A stretch of DNA of 64,000 nt from Methylobacterium sp. E-045 (GTDB lineage Bacteria; Pseudomonadota; Alphaproteobacteria; Rhizobiales; Beijerinckiaceae), in contig NZ_JAKSYE010000074.1 of NCBI RefSeq assembly GCF_022829685.1, forward strand, positions 26,890-90,889. Direction: 5' to 3'. The notes under the pieces were generated by a model. That model was not told the DNA's origin. It worked only from the letters and a program-made list of their open reading frames with translations, and did not search any database. Positions 12,261-21,965 of the stretch are shown here, in pieces. The position numbers and the translations under genes were made by a program. How positions within the stretch are numbered: position 1 is the first letter of the stretch; each line of letters opens with the position of its first letter.

Positions 12261-14578
12261 GACGTCATCTCCGCGATTGGGGGTGCCGTCGGTGCGGCAA
12301 CCTTCTCTGCCTGCGCGGAGGGTTTCCCCTCCGGCGTTGTCTCCCGGGTGTCGAGGGGAACGCGCATCCGCACGCGCCCGCCCCTGCCCGCGGGATTGTC
12401 GTTCAGTTCGATGCCGCCGCCATGCTCTTCGAGCACCTTGCTGACGATGGCGAGCCCGAGGCCGGTGCCGCCCTCGCGCGTGGTCATATAGGGCTCGAGC
12501 AGCCGCTGGCGCCCCTCGACGGGAAAGCCTTTGCCGTTGTCGGTGATCTCGATCACCGCGAACCCCTCCTCGACGAGGAGGCGCAGATCGACCCGCCCCC
12601 TGCCGAGTTCGGCCTCGGGCACGGCGGAGACGGCCTCCACCGCGTTCTTGAGGATGTTGGTGATCGCCTGCGACAGGAGCCGGATGTCGAAGGCGGCGTG
12701 CAGGCGGTCCTGCCCGGCCTCGGTGAAGGCGAAATCCATGTCCGGATGCGCCACCCGCATCATGAAAAGGTTCTGCTTGGCGATCTCGCTGAGGTCGTTC
12801 CGGGCGATGGCGGGTTTCGGCATCCGCGCGAAGGACGAAAACTCGTCGACCATGCGCTTGATCTCGTCCACCTGGCGGATGATCGTCGCCGTGCACTGGT
12901 CGAACACGTCCTTGTCCGCGACGATGACCTTGCCGTATTTGCGCCGGATGCGCTCGGCCGAGAGCTGGATCGGGGTCAGCGGGTTCTTGATCTCGTGGGC
13001 GATGCGGCGGGCGACGTCCGCCCAGGCCGAGGTGCGCTGGGCCGTGACGAGATCGGTGATGTCGTCCAGGGTCACCACGAAACCGCGCGCGCCGCCTTGC
13101 GCCTGTTCGCTGGTGACGCGCACGGTGACCGTGCGCTCGCGCCCGTCGCGGGTCAGCTGGATCTGCTGCTGGAGCGCGCGCAGGCGCCCCTCGCCGCCCT
13201 CCGGGAGGATGGCCTGGAGCTCGGGCACGGCCTGGATCAGCGGCTTGCCGATGATGGTATCCGCCCTGAGCCCCAGCGTGCGCTCGATGGAGGGGTTGGC
13301 GATGGTGACGAGGCCCGCCGCGTCGACGCCGATGACGCCGGGGGAGACCCCGGCAAGGACCGCTTCCGTGAACCGGCGGCGGCGGTCGATGAGTTCGCTC
13401 GCGGCGGTCAGCCCGTCGTGCTGGCGGCGCAGCTCCTGGGTCATCTTGTTGAAGCTCTCGCCGAGATGGGCGAGGTCGCCGTCGCTCTTCCGGGCCGGCA
13501 CCTGGGCGTAGAAATTGCCCGAGGCGACCTGATCGGCCGCGTTGATGAGCCGGCGGATCGGCGTCACGAACCGGTTGGCGAAGTTGAGGCCGAACCAGAC
13601 CGCCGAGAGCAGGGCGATGAGGGCGATCAGCACGAAGATCGAGGCGAAGCTGATCTGGATCGAGCGCTTGAGGGAATCGTAGGTGAGGTACTCCGCCGCC
13701 GCCGCCCGCGAGACGCCGGGGAAGTCGACGGCGAGCTGGCTCACCTCGCGCTGGACCAGCAGGACGGCCCCGTCATAGGCGGGCATCTGCAGTAGGGCCG
13801 CGAAGATCCGGCCCTCGCTCGGCCGCAGGCAGATCGTCTCGTTGGATTTGGCCGCCTCCTCGAAGGCCGCGGCGGAGGGTAGCCTGCGTTCCTTCAGGAT
13901 GTCGATCTTGGCCCGCGCCACCACTTCGTTGGGCCCCCGCATGATCTCGGCGACGGGCAGGCCGAGGGCGGTCGCCCGTGCGGTCAGGAAGTTCTCGAAC
14001 CATTGCCGGTTCACGTCGAAATTCGGCCGCGCCCGCGTGAGGTCGTCGGTGAGGATGCGGATCTCGCGGGCGAGCGACTGGCACTGGTTCTCCTGGTAGG
14101 CGTCGGCCACCTCCACGGATTTCAGCACCACGTCGCGGACGCGGTCGGTGAAGCCCAGGGACAGGCCGCGATCGATCGTCACCGCCGCGACGACGGCCAG
14201 CAGCACGGTGGGCAGGATCGCGATGAGGCTGAACAGGCCGACGATGCGGGTATGCAGGCGCGCCACCGCCGCATTGGCCCGGCGCGCATGCAGGAAGACC
14301 CGCGCCTCCCAGGCGATGATGACGAACAGGCTGAGGACCAGGAAGACGTTGATGCCCAGCAGCGTCAGGCCGATCGTCGGCGTCGGCGTCACCCGGATCA
14401 CGCCGGCGAGGATCAGGAAGGTCGCGATGGCCGAGACCAGGGCCGTGGTGACGACGAGCGCGCCGATCCAGCCGGGGCCGCGCGGCGCAGCCCGAAGGGT
14501 ATGCGGTTCGACCTCGCCCTGCGGTGAGACGTCGTCTCCCGAGGCGGCCGATTGTCTGGAACGTCGAAGCCACGCCAT
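12257..14578 (-). CDS. ntrY: Nitrogen regulation sensor histidine kinase NtrY
   Basis: 773 residues. The N-terminus has three membrane segments (about residues 37-65, 70-92, 110-135). A periplasmic sensor region follows up to ~300, then a further membrane segment (ISFASIFVLIALIALLSAV), HAMP, a PAS domain (GVIGVDAAGLVTIANP) and the kinase. The phosphoacceptor is in [16 protein letters not shown]; the ATP-binding domain has NILKNAVEAV, ITDNGKGF and GTGLGLAIV. NtrY phosphorylates NtrX in nitrogen, redox and envelope control. The start is 215 bases from the divergent gamma-glutamyltransferase gene, whereas in many relatives ntrC lies directly upstream. Confidence 0.97.
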   Translation of the reverse strand: MAWLRRSRQSAASGDDVSPQGEVEPHTLRAAPRGPGWIGALVVTTALVSAIATFLILAGVIRVTPTPTIGLTLLGINVFLVLSLFVIIAWEARVFLHARRANAAVARLHTRIVGLFSLIAILPTVLLAVVAAVTIDRGLSLGFTDRVRDVVLKSVEVADAYQENQCQSLAREIRILTDDLTRARPNFDVNRQWFENFLTARATALGLPVAEIMRGPNEVVARAKIDILKERRLPSAAAFEEAAKSNETICLRPSEGRIFAALLQMPAYDGAVLLVQREVSQLAVDFPGVSRAAAAEYLTYDSLKRSIQISFASIFVLIALIALLSAVWFGLNFANRFVTPIRRLINAADQVASGNFYAQVPARKSDGDLAHLGESFNKMTQELRRQHDGLTAASELIDRRRRFTEAVLAGVSPGVIGVDAAGLVTIANPSIERTLGLRADTIIGKPLIQAVPELQAILPEGGEGRLRALQQQIQLTRDGRERTVTVRVTSEQAQGGARGFVVTLDDITDLVTAQRTSAWADVARRIAHEIKNPLTPIQLSAERIRRKYGKVIVADKDVFDQCTATIIRQVDEIKRMVDEFSSFARMPKPAIARNDLSEIAKQNLFMMRVAHPDMDFAFTEAGQDRLHAAFDIRLLSQAITNILKNAVEAVSAVPEAELGRGRVDLRLLVEEGFAVIEITDNGKGFPVEGRQRLLEPYMTTREGGTGLGLAIVSKVLEEHGGGIELNDNPAGRGGRVRMRVPLDTRETTPEGKPSAQAEKVAAPTAPPIAEMTS

Positions 14579-14589
14579 GGCTGATGCGT

Positions 14590-14607
14590 CGCCACAACAG
14601 TGTGGCG
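14590..14607. promoter_or_regulatory. Perfect inverted repeat upstream of ntrY
   Basis: CGCCACA and TGTGGCG are perfect inverted copies around ACAG. The element ends 11 bases before the ntrY ATG, where it could be an operator or a leader hairpin affecting translation. It lies in the divergent gap to the gamma-glutamyltransferase gene. Confidence 0.35.
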
Positions 14608-14793
14608 AAATTAATACGAATCAGGCAGGCCTATCCGTGGAAACCGCCCCGGCGATCCGCTCTCAGACCCGGCTTCGGGCCGTGAAACCGAAGCTGCCGC
14701 AGCGGGCTGCGTCCGGTTCTTGCCAGGGCCAGGTCGCGGTCGACCGACTGAAAAATACATTATCCTCACGCTTTCCCTCACACCGAGTTCGCG

Positions 14794-16392
14794 ATGCCCG
14801 AGACGCCCGTCTATTCCTCCGCCGCCGTTGCCGCGCCTCATCACCTGGCCGCCACCGCCGGACAGACCGTGCTGGCGCAGGGCGGCAACGCCATCGAGGC
14901 CATGGCGGCCATGGCCGCCACCATCGCCGTGGTCTATCCGCACATGAACGGGATCGGCGGCGACGGGTTCTGGCTCGTGCGCGAGCCGGGCGGGCGGGTG
15001 CGCGGCATCGAGGCCTGCGGCCCGGCCGGGTCCCTCGCCACGGTGGGCCGCTATCGCAGCCAGGGCCATGAGACGATTCCCTCCCGCGGGTCGGATGCGG
15101 CGCTCACCGTGGCCGGCGCCATCGGCGGCTGGCACCTCGCCCTCGACCTCGCCAGGGCGCTCGGCGGCCGGCTCCCCCTCGAGACCCTGCTGGCCGATGC
15201 GATCCGCCACGCGCGCCAGGGCTGTGCGGTCTCGCCCTCCGAGGCGCGCTACGTGCCGAAGGAAATCGACACGCTCCACGACCAGCCGGGGTTCGCGCAG
15301 ACCTTCCTCGATGACGGCAAGCCCTTCGCCGCCGGCGCCACGCGCCGCCTGCCGGCCCTCGCCGACACCCTCGAACAGCTGGCCCATGCCGGGCTCGACG
15401 ATTTCTACCGGGGCGACCTCGGACGCGAGATCGCCGCCGACCTCGACCGTCTCGGCGCGCCGGTGACGCGGGCCGACCTCGAAGCCTATGCCCCGCGCGA
15501 GCGCGCGGCCCTGTCCCTGCGCCGGCGCGACGCGGTGCTCTACAACTTCCCGCCCCCGACCCAGGGCCTCGCGGCACTCATCATCCTCGGCATCTTCGAC
15601 CGGCTGAAGGTATCGCGGCCGGAGAGCACGGCCCAGTATCACGGGCTGATCGAGGCGACGAAACGCGCCTTCGCCATCCGCGACCGCACGGTGACCGATT
15701 ACGACCGGCTGAGCGTCGATCCGGCGAGCTTCCTCACCCCGGAGAGTCTCGACCGCGAGGCCGCGCAGATCGACATGCGCCGGGCCGCCTCCGTGCCCCT
15801 CAGGGGACCGGGCGACGGCGACACCGTCTGGATGGGCGCCATCGACAAGGACGGCCTGGCCGTCTCCTACATCCAGTCGATCTACTGGGAATACGGTTCG
15901 GGGATCGTCCTGCCGAAGACCGGCATCCACTGGCAGAACCGCGGCACCTCGTTCTCCCTCGAGAAGGGCGCGGTGAACCCCCTGGAGCCGGGGCGCCGGC
16001 CGTTCCACACCCTGATCCCCGGACTGGCCGCCTTCGACGACGGGCGGGTGATGTCCTACGGCAGCATGGGCGGCGACGGGCAGCCGCAATTCCAGGCTCA
16101 GATTTTCACGCGGTATGCCGATTATGGCATGAGCCCGGCCGAGGCGGTGGACGCGCCGCGCCTGCTCTACGGGCGCACATGGGGGGCCGAATCCTTGAGC
16201 GTGAAGGTGGAGGACCGGTTCGATCCGGCCTGCATCGCCGAGCTGCGCTCCATGGGCCACGAGATCGAGGAACTGGGCGGCGCCTACATCGATTCCCTCG
16301 GCCATGCCGGCATGCTGGTCCGTCACCCCGGCAACGGGCGGATCGAGGCGGTCCACGATCCCCGCTCGGATGGCGGTTCGTCCGGATTGTGA
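14794..16392 (+). CDS. Gamma-glutamyltransferase family protein
   Basis: 532 residues. Members are made as one chain that cuts itself to give an N-terminal nucleophile (threonine) subunit. The N-terminus AAPHHLAATAGQTVLAQGGN and the NGIGGDGFWLV stretch are family hallmarks. The likely cut site is in GDGDTVWMGAID, with Thr at the start of the small subunit, and GSMGGDGQPQFQ near the C-terminus is also conserved. No signal peptide is visible, unlike secreted glutathione-degrading enzymes, so this may be a cytoplasmic amide or acyl hydrolase of the family. The following methyltransferase starts 52 bases downstream on the same strand. Confidence 0.88.
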   Translation: MPETPVYSSAAVAAPHHLAATAGQTVLAQGGNAIEAMAAMAATIAVVYPHMNGIGGDGFWLVREPGGRVRGIEACGPAGSLATVGRYRSQGHETIPSRGSDAALTVAGAIGGWHLALDLARALGGRLPLETLLADAIRHARQGCAVSPSEARYVPKEIDTLHDQPGFAQTFLDDGKPFAAGATRRLPALADTLEQLAHAGLDDFYRGDLGREIAADLDRLGAPVTRADLEAYAPRERAALSLRRRDAVLYNFPPPTQGLAALIILGIFDRLKVSRPESTAQYHGLIEATKRAFAIRDRTVTDYDRLSVDPASFLTPESLDREAAQIDMRRAASVPLRGPGDGDTVWMGAIDKDGLAVSYIQSIYWEYGSGIVLPKTGIHWQNRGTSFSLEKGAVNPLEPGRRPFHTLIPGLAAFDDGRVMSYGSMGGDGQPQFQAQIFTRYADYGMSPAEAVDAPRLLYGRTWGAESLSVKVEDRFDPACIAELRSMGHEIEELGGAYIDSLGHAGMLVRHPGNGRIEAVHDPRSDGGSSGL

Positions 16393-16444
16393 GAGGCGGT
16401 CCCGTCGCGGTTCGGTGTGGAGAGGCCGAGAGGCCGGAAGGTTC

Positions 16445-17320
16445 ATGATGGCGGATGGCGGGATCACCCAGCGCGAGTACTGGAACGGCGAGGTCGGGGC
16501 GCGCTGGGCCCGCAACCAGCGCAGGATCGACGCGGTCTTCGCGCCCCTCACCGCCGCCCTGTTCGAGGCGGCGCGCCTCCGGGTCGACGGCTCGGCGCTG
16601 GATATCGGCTGCGGCGCCGGGGATTGCGCCATCGCCGCCGCGCGCCGGCTCGGTCCCGGGGGCCGTGTGGTGGCGGCCGACCTTTCGGCCCCCCTGCTCG
16701 ACGTCGCGCGCGAGCGGGCCGGGATCGAGGCCCCCGCCCTGGCGCCGATCGCCTTCGTCGAGGCGGACGCCCAGACCCACGATTTCGGCGATGTCGCGTT
16801 CGAACAGGCGATCTCCCGCTTCGGGGTGATGTTCTTCGAGGATTCCGGCGCCGCCTTCGCCAATATCCGCAAGGCCCTGGTCCCCGGTGGAGGCTTGACC
16901 TTCCTGTGCTGGCGGCGGATCGAGGACAATCCCTGGATCACCGTGCCGAGGACCCTCGTCCTGCCCCTCGTGCCGGAGCCCGAACCCGGCCCGGTCGACG
17001 CGCCGGGGCCGTTCCGCTTCGCCGAGGCGGAGACCCTCGGCGCGGTGCTCTCCGGGGCCGGCTTCCTCGACATCACCCTCGAGGCGATCGACCGGCCGCT
17101 CACCCTCGCGCGATCCGGCGACGGCACTGCCCGGGATGCGGCGGAGGCCGCCGCGGATTTCGCCACCGAGCTCGGTCCGGTGTCCCGGCTCCTGCGCGAT
17201 CAGCCCGCTTCGGTCCGTGCGGAGGCCGTCAGGCGGGTGAGCGACGATTTCGCCGAGCGGGCCGTTTCCGGTGCCGTGACCCTGGATGCCGGCTGCTGGC
17301 TGGTTTCCGCGCGGCGCTGA
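16445..17320 (+). CDS. Class I SAM-dependent methyltransferase
   Basis: 291 residues from ATG 16445; the next codon is also ATG. Residues ~45-170 form a Rossmann fold: motif I ALDIGCGAGDCAI, motif II VVAADLSAPLLDVA, then FEQAISRFGVMFF as the post-II strand. This arrangement resembles UbiE/Methyltransf_25 proteins. Substrate cannot be told. It follows the gamma-glutamyltransferase on the same strand and precedes the MFS transporter, possibly in one transcript. Confidence 0.85.
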   Translation: MMADGGITQREYWNGEVGARWARNQRRIDAVFAPLTAALFEAARLRVDGSALDIGCGAGDCAIAAARRLGPGGRVVAADLSAPLLDVARERAGIEAPALAPIAFVEADAQTHDFGDVAFEQAISRFGVMFFEDSGAAFANIRKALVPGGGLTFLCWRRIEDNPWITVPRTLVLPLVPEPEPGPVDAPGPFRFAEAETLGAVLSGAGFLDITLEAIDRPLTLARSGDGTARDAAEAAADFATELGPVSRLLRDQPASVRAEAVRRVSDDFAERAVSGAVTLDAGCWLVSARR

Positions 17321-17382
17321 CGGCAGGCCGGCGCCGGCTGGTATACACTTTGCGTCTCCGTGCCTGCAGCATGGAGTGCATA

Positions 17383-18657
17383 ATGGATACGAACCTTTCC
17401 CGGCAGCGCTGGATCCAGCTCGGCCTCGGCCTCGTCGCCATGATGGCGATCTCGAGCCCGCAATACGTCTGGACGCTGTTCACCAAGCCGCTGATCGCGA
17501 CGACGGGCTCGAGCCTGCCGCAGCTGCAATGGACCTTCACGATCCTGATCGTGCTGCAGACCTTCTTCTCGCCGGTCCAGGGCTACCTGATCGACCGGTT
17601 CAGCCCCAAGCTGATGATCGCGCTGGGCGCCATCCTGTCGGGCCTCGGCTGGGTGCTCGCCGCCCGCGTCGACACCCTCTGGGGCGTCTATGCCACCTAT
17701 GGCCTGTTCTGCGGTCTGGGCACCGGCATCGTCTATGTCGGCATCGTCGGCCTGATGGTGAAGTGGTTTCCCGATCGCCGGGGCTTCGCCGTGGGCGTGG
17801 TTGCCGCCGGCTACGGCATGGGCGCGATGCTGAGCACCTTCCCGATCAGCGACATGCTCACCGCCTCGGGCTATCGCCACACGCTGACGGTGTTCGGCAT
17901 CATCCTCGGCGCCGTCGGCGCATTGGCCGCCCTCGGCCTCAGGGCGCCCCGCGCCGACGAGGTCCTGCCGGCCCCGGCCCGCAACCTCTCGACCTGCGTC
18001 CACGACACGGCCCCGAGGGAGATGCTGAAGACGCCGCTGTTCTGGCTGATGTTCGCGATGATGACGATGATGTCCACCGGCGGCCTGATGGTGGTGGCCA
18101 ACTTCGCCTCCTTCGCCCGCGACTTCGGTGTGGCCGACGCGATCATCTTCGGCTTCGTCGCCCTGCCCTTCGCCCTGACCTTCGACCGCATCACCAACGG
18201 CCTCACCCGGCCCTTCTTCGGCTGGGTCTCGGACAAGATCGGCCGCGAGAACACGATGGGCATCGCGTTCGCCGCCGAGGCGGCGGCCATCGCCCTGCTC
18301 CTCGTCTTCCGCGAGAATCCTTACGCCTTCGCCCTGCTCTCCGGCGTCGTCTTCTTCGCCTGGGGCGAGATCTTCTCGCTGTTCCCCTCGATCCTCACCG
18401 ACACGTTCGGCACCAAGCACGCCACGACCAATTACGGCTTCCTCTACATGGCGCAGGGCATCGGCTCGCTCTTCGGCGGACCGATCGCCGCCTGGATCTA
18501 TCTCGTCCAGGGCTCCTGGCTCCCGGTCTTCGCGATCATCATCACCCTCGACGTGCTGACCGCGATCCTCGCCTACTTCGTCCTCAAGCCCATGCGCCGG
18601 ACCTGGCTCGGCCTCGGCGACGAGCGCGCCATGACGGCCAAGCCCGCTTTGGCCTGA
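17383..18657 (+). CDS. MFS transporter, oxalate/formate antiporter (OxlT-like)
   Basis: 424 residues with twelve predicted membrane helices. The start at 17383 is favoured because GGAG at 17373-17376 lies six bases before it; the alternative ATG at 17371 would overlap that site. The loop between helices 2 and 3 (DRFSPKLMIALG) and GLMVKWFPDRRGFAVG are typical of the oxalate:formate antiporter family. The C-terminal half has the repeat sequence GWVSDKIGREN. OxlT swaps oxalate for formate across the inner membrane. Oxalate use is known in Methylobacterium, which fits the likely host, but the substrate is inferred from family similarity. A terminator-like hairpin follows. Confidence 0.85.
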   Translation: MDTNLSRQRWIQLGLGLVAMMAISSPQYVWTLFTKPLIATTGSSLPQLQWTFTILIVLQTFFSPVQGYLIDRFSPKLMIALGAILSGLGWVLAARVDTLWGVYATYGLFCGLGTGIVYVGIVGLMVKWFPDRRGFAVGVVAAGYGMGAMLSTFPISDMLTASGYRHTLTVFGIILGAVGALAALGLRAPRADEVLPAPARNLSTCVHDTAPREMLKTPLFWLMFAMMTMMSTGGLMVVANFASFARDFGVADAIIFGFVALPFALTFDRITNGLTRPFFGWVSDKIGRENTMGIAFAAEAAAIALLLVFRENPYAFALLSGVVFFAWGEIFSLFPSILTDTFGTKHATTNYGFLYMAQGIGSLFGGPIAAWIYLVQGSWLPVFAIIITLDVLTAILAYFVLKPMRRTWLGLGDERAMTAKPALA

Positions 18658-18685
18658 CCCTCCCGAAGCGGTGAAGGCTTCGAAG

Positions 18686-18718
18686 CGCGGACGGGGAAAC
18701 CTGTCCGCGTTTGTCGTT
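18686..18718 (+). terminator. Likely terminator after MFS gene
   Basis: CGCGGAC pairs with GTCCGCG around ten bases, followed by TTTGTCGTT. It separates the MFS gene from the convergent DUF6886 gene. Confidence 0.55.
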
Positions 18719-18747
18719 GGTAATTCAGGCACCTCCCGAACAGGTCT

Positions 18748-19356
18748 TCACCCCGCGAAACCACCTGCGATCGGCCTCGGCGGTCCGCCCTCCGGGGTCA
18801 CCCAGTCCTGTGCGTTCCTGAGGCGGATGCCGCTGGCGTGCAGGGTGGAGGCCCAGATCGGCGCGAGCGGCGTGAGGCGCGGCAGGGGGCGGAGTTCGAG
18901 GCCATGCGCCGCCATCGCACCGGGCAGGTCCCGGATCGTGTCGTGGGCGGCGGGGACGACCGGGCTCTTCGAGACCCAGGTGCCGGGCTCGCCCGTGGGT
19001 TCGAAGGTCTCGGGCGGCATCCGGTAGCGCTCGATTGCGGCCGCCGCGATCCGCTCCGCCCAGGCCTCCTCCACATAGGCCACGGCGCGGCCGGTGACGT
19101 CGCCGAACCACCTGCGCCGGTCCTCCGGCGAGGTCCGTTCGGTGGGCCAGATCACGATGCGGGGGCAGTCGCGCGGAGAGAAGTAGAGCAGGCTGTGGGC
19201 TTCATCGATCGCCCAGACCAGGGGGCCGTTCAGCCAGGCCCTCTCCGGCCCGCGATCCACGCCGACGCGGACGGGGCGCGGCGCGAAGACCCGGATCGTC
19301 GGGTCCTCGCTGAAGTGGAACAGGTCGGCCGGCTTACCTGAGCGTTCCGGGCTCAC
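18748..19356 (-). CDS. DUF6886 family protein
   Basis: 202 residues. Family features are [16 protein letters not shown] at the N-terminus and [20 protein letters not shown] about residue 48. The function of the family is unknown. The gene starts with GTG and overlaps the ntrC stop by four bases (GTGA), so it is likely translated together with ntrC. A role in nitrogen control is not implied by the sequence itself. No signal or membrane segment. Confidence 0.8.
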   Translation of the reverse strand: MSPERSGKPADLFHFSEDPTIRVFAPRPVRVGVDRGPERAWLNGPLVWAIDEAHSLLYFSPRDCPRIVIWPTERTSPEDRRRWFGDVTGRAVAYVEEAWAERIAAAAIERYRMPPETFEPTGEPGTWVSKSPVVPAAHDTIRDLPGAMAAHGLELRPLPRLTPLAPIWASTLHASGIRLRNAQDWVTPEGGPPRPIAGGFAG

Positions 19357-20816
19357 CGCGCGTTGCGGAAGACCTGAAGGTCGAGGTCCCGCACCTTCTT
19401 GCGCAGGGTGTTGCGGTTGACCCCGAGCAGTTCCGCCGCCCGGATCTGGTTGCCGCGGGTGGCGGCCAAGGCCGCGCCGATGAGCGGGCCTTCGATCTCG
19501 CGCAGGATTCGGTGGTAGAGGCCCGGCGGGGGCAGGGTGTCGCGATAGCCGCCGAAATATTCGGCGAGATGCCGTTCCACCGCCGCCGACAGGGTCTCGT
19601 TCTCCGCCGCGCCGCCCTTGCGCGGGCCGGAGCCGTTGCCCTGCGGCTGCGCCAGGGGCAGCGTATCAAGCTCGGCCTCGATCACCGGGCCGGTGATCGT
19701 CTCCTGCGGGTAGAGGGCCGCCAGGCGCCGGACGAGGTTCTCCAGTTCGCGCACGTTGCCGGGCCAGCGGTAGCGCTTCAGGCGGTCCATGGCCTCGCCG
19801 TCGAGCTGTTTGCGGCTCAGCCCCTCCTTCTCCACCAGGATGAAGAAGTGGCGGATCAGGTCGGGCACGTCCTCCGAGCGCTCGCGGAGCGCGGGCAGGC
19901 GCAGCGGCACGACGTTGAGCCGGAAGAACAGGTCTTCGCGAAAGATGCCCTGCTGGATCGAGACGCGCAGGTCCTTGTTGGTGGCCGCGATGATCCGGAC
20001 ATTGGTCTTGATCGGCACCCGGCCGCCCACGGTGGTGTATTCGCCCTGCTGCAGCACGCGCAGGAGGCGGGTCTGCGCCTCCATCGGCATGTCGCCGATC
20101 TCGTCGAGGAACAGCGTTCCGCCCTCGGCCTGCTCGAACCGGCCGGCCGAGCGCGAGAGCGCGCCGGTGAAGGCGCCCTTCTCATGGCCGAAGAGTTCGG
20201 ATTCGATGAGGTCGCGCGGGATCGCCGCCATGTTCACCGGTACAAACGGCCCGGAGCGGCGCCGGCCGTAATCGTGCAGCGCGCGGGCCACCAGCTCCTT
20301 GCCGGTACCCGACTCGCCGGTGATCATCACCGTGAGGTCGGTGGGCATCAGGCGGGCCAGCGCCCGGTAGATCTCCTGCATGGCCGGCGAGCGGCCCACC
20401 AGCGGGATGTCCTCGTTGCCGGGATCGGCACCGGGGGCGGGCGTCCCGCGCGGCCGCGACAGGGCGCGGCCGACGATGGCGATGAGCTCCTTCAGGTCGA
20501 AGGGCTTGGGCAGGTATTCGTAGGCGCCGCGCTCTGAGGCGCGGATCGCGGTCATGAACGTGTTCTGCGCGCTCATCACGATGATCGGCAGCTCCGGCCG
20601 CACCCGCTTGATGCGCGGCAGCAGGTCGAACACGTTCTCGTCCGGCATCATCACGTCGGTGATGACGAGGTCGCCCTCCCCCTGCGCGACCCAGCGCCAG
20701 AGGGTGGCGCAGTTGCCGGTGGAGCGGACCTCGTAGCCGGCCCGCGACAGGGCCTGGTTGAGGACGGTGCGGATGGCGGCGTCGTCGTCCGCGACGATGA
20801 TGTGGCCGTTGGGCAT
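19353..20816 (-). CDS. ntrC: Nitrogen regulation response regulator NtrC
   Basis: 487 residues. The receiver domain has [12 protein letters not shown], the Asp in [11 protein letters not shown] and LPKPFDL. The AAA+ domain has [11 protein letters not shown], the GAFTGA sigma-54 loop in [15 protein letters not shown], and [11 protein letters not shown]. The C-terminus ends in a Fis-type helix-turn-helix ([18 protein letters not shown]). NtrC activates sigma-54 promoters under nitrogen limitation, after phosphorylation by NtrB. It starts nine bases after ntrB. Confidence 0.98.
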   Translation of the reverse strand: MPNGHIIVADDDAAIRTVLNQALSRAGYEVRSTGNCATLWRWVAQGEGDLVITDVMMPDENVFDLLPRIKRVRPELPIIVMSAQNTFMTAIRASERGAYEYLPKPFDLKELIAIVGRALSRPRGTPAPGADPGNEDIPLVGRSPAMQEIYRALARLMPTDLTVMITGESGTGKELVARALHDYGRRRSGPFVPVNMAAIPRDLIESELFGHEKGAFTGALSRSAGRFEQAEGGTLFLDEIGDMPMEAQTRLLRVLQQGEYTTVGGRVPIKTNVRIIAATNKDLRVSIQQGIFREDLFFRLNVVPLRLPALRERSEDVPDLIRHFFILVEKEGLSRKQLDGEAMDRLKRYRWPGNVRELENLVRRLAALYPQETITGPVIEAELDTLPLAQPQGNGSGPRKGGAAENETLSAAVERHLAEYFGGYRDTLPPPGLYHRILREIEGPLIGAALAATRGNQIRAAELLGVNRNTLRKKVRDLDLQVFRNAR

Positions 20817-20825
20817 GACGCGACT

Positions 20826-21965
20826 CTATTGCTCCGCGGCCGACTCGCGCCCGTCGCGGGCGCTCGACATGGGAAGGAGGAGACGGAAGGTGGTGCGGCG
20901 CGGCACCGGATCGCATTCGACGATGCCGCCGTGATCGCCGATGATCTTGGCCGCCAGTGCAAGTCCGAGGCCGGACCCCTGCGCCTTGGTGGTGACGAAG
21001 GGGTCGAACAGGTCGGGCAGGAGCTCGGCCGAGACCCCCGGACCGTTGTCCCGCACCGCCACTTCGATGGGCAGGCTCACCCGTTCCCGCGTGCCGGGCA
21101 CCTGCATCTTCAACCCCGTGCGGAAGGCGGTGGAGAGGGTGATCTCGCCGTCCACCGCATCGGCGCCGATAGCCTCGGCGGCGTTCTTGACGAGGTTGAG
21201 GATGACCTGGATCAGCTGGTCGCGATTGCCCAGCACCGGGGGCAGCGACGGGTCGTAGGTCTCGACGAAGCGGATGTGCCGGGCAAAACCAGACTGGGCC
21301 GAGCGCTTCACCTGATCGAGGACGCCGTGGACGTTGACCGGACCGCGCTCCACCGGGCGCTCGTCGCCGAACAGCTCCATCCGCTCGACGATGCGGACGA
21401 TCCGATCGGATTCGTCGCAGATCAGGCGGGTGAGCAGCCGGTCGTCCTCGCTGCCCGATTGCTCGAGGAGCTGCGCCGCCCCGCGGATGCCCGCGAGCGG
21501 GTTCTTGATCTCGTGGGCGAGCATGGCGCCGAGCGCGACCATCGAGCGCGCGGCGCCGCGATGGGTGAGCTGGCGGTTCATCTTGTCGGCGATGGTGCGC
21601 TCCTGGAGCATCATCACCACGGCATCCTCCTCGTCGCCGAGGGGGGTCGCGAAGACGTCGACGTTGCGCTCCAGGCCGGAGCGCGGCTGGACCAGTTCGA
21701 CGCCGTATTCGCTGACGCTCGCCTTGCGGCGGCGCACCTCGGCCACGAGGGCGCTGATCGGGGACGAGAACGGGATGATGTCGCGCAGGTGCCGGCGCTT
21801 CATCAACCGGGCGGAATGATCGAAGAACGTCTCCGCCGCGTGGTTCACATGGAGGATGCGGTCGTCCGCACCGATGGTGATGACCGGCAGCGGTAGGGCG
21901 TTGATCACCGCCTCGCTCGTGGGCGGGGCGATGGACCGCGTGCCGTATTCCTTCTCCACGCTCAC
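20826..21965 (-). CDS. ntrB: Nitrogen regulation histidine kinase NtrB
   Basis: 379 residues, soluble. A PAS domain occupies about 15-130 ([18 protein letters not shown]). The phosphoacceptor is in [17 protein letters not shown], and the ATP domain has [16 protein letters not shown] and GSGLGLALA. NtrB is controlled by PII proteins and phosphorylates NtrC. The gene starts with GTG overlapping the dusB stop by four bases, matching the dusB(nifR3)-ntrB-ntrC operon of alphaproteobacteria. Confidence 0.97.
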   Translation of the reverse strand: MSVEKEYGTRSIAPPTSEAVINALPLPVITIGADDRILHVNHAAETFFDHSARLMKRRHLRDIIPFSSPISALVAEVRRRKASVSEYGVELVQPRSGLERNVDVFATPLGDEEDAVVMMLQERTIADKMNRQLTHRGAARSMVALGAMLAHEIKNPLAGIRGAAQLLEQSGSEDDRLLTRLICDESDRIVRIVERMELFGDERPVERGPVNVHGVLDQVKRSAQSGFARHIRFVETYDPSLPPVLGNRDQLIQVILNLVKNAAEAIGADAVDGEITLSTAFRTGLKMQVPGTRERVSLPIEVAVRDNGPGVSAELLPDLFDPFVTTKAQGSGLGLALAAKIIGDHGGIVECDPVPRRTTFRLLLPMSSARDGRESAAEQ

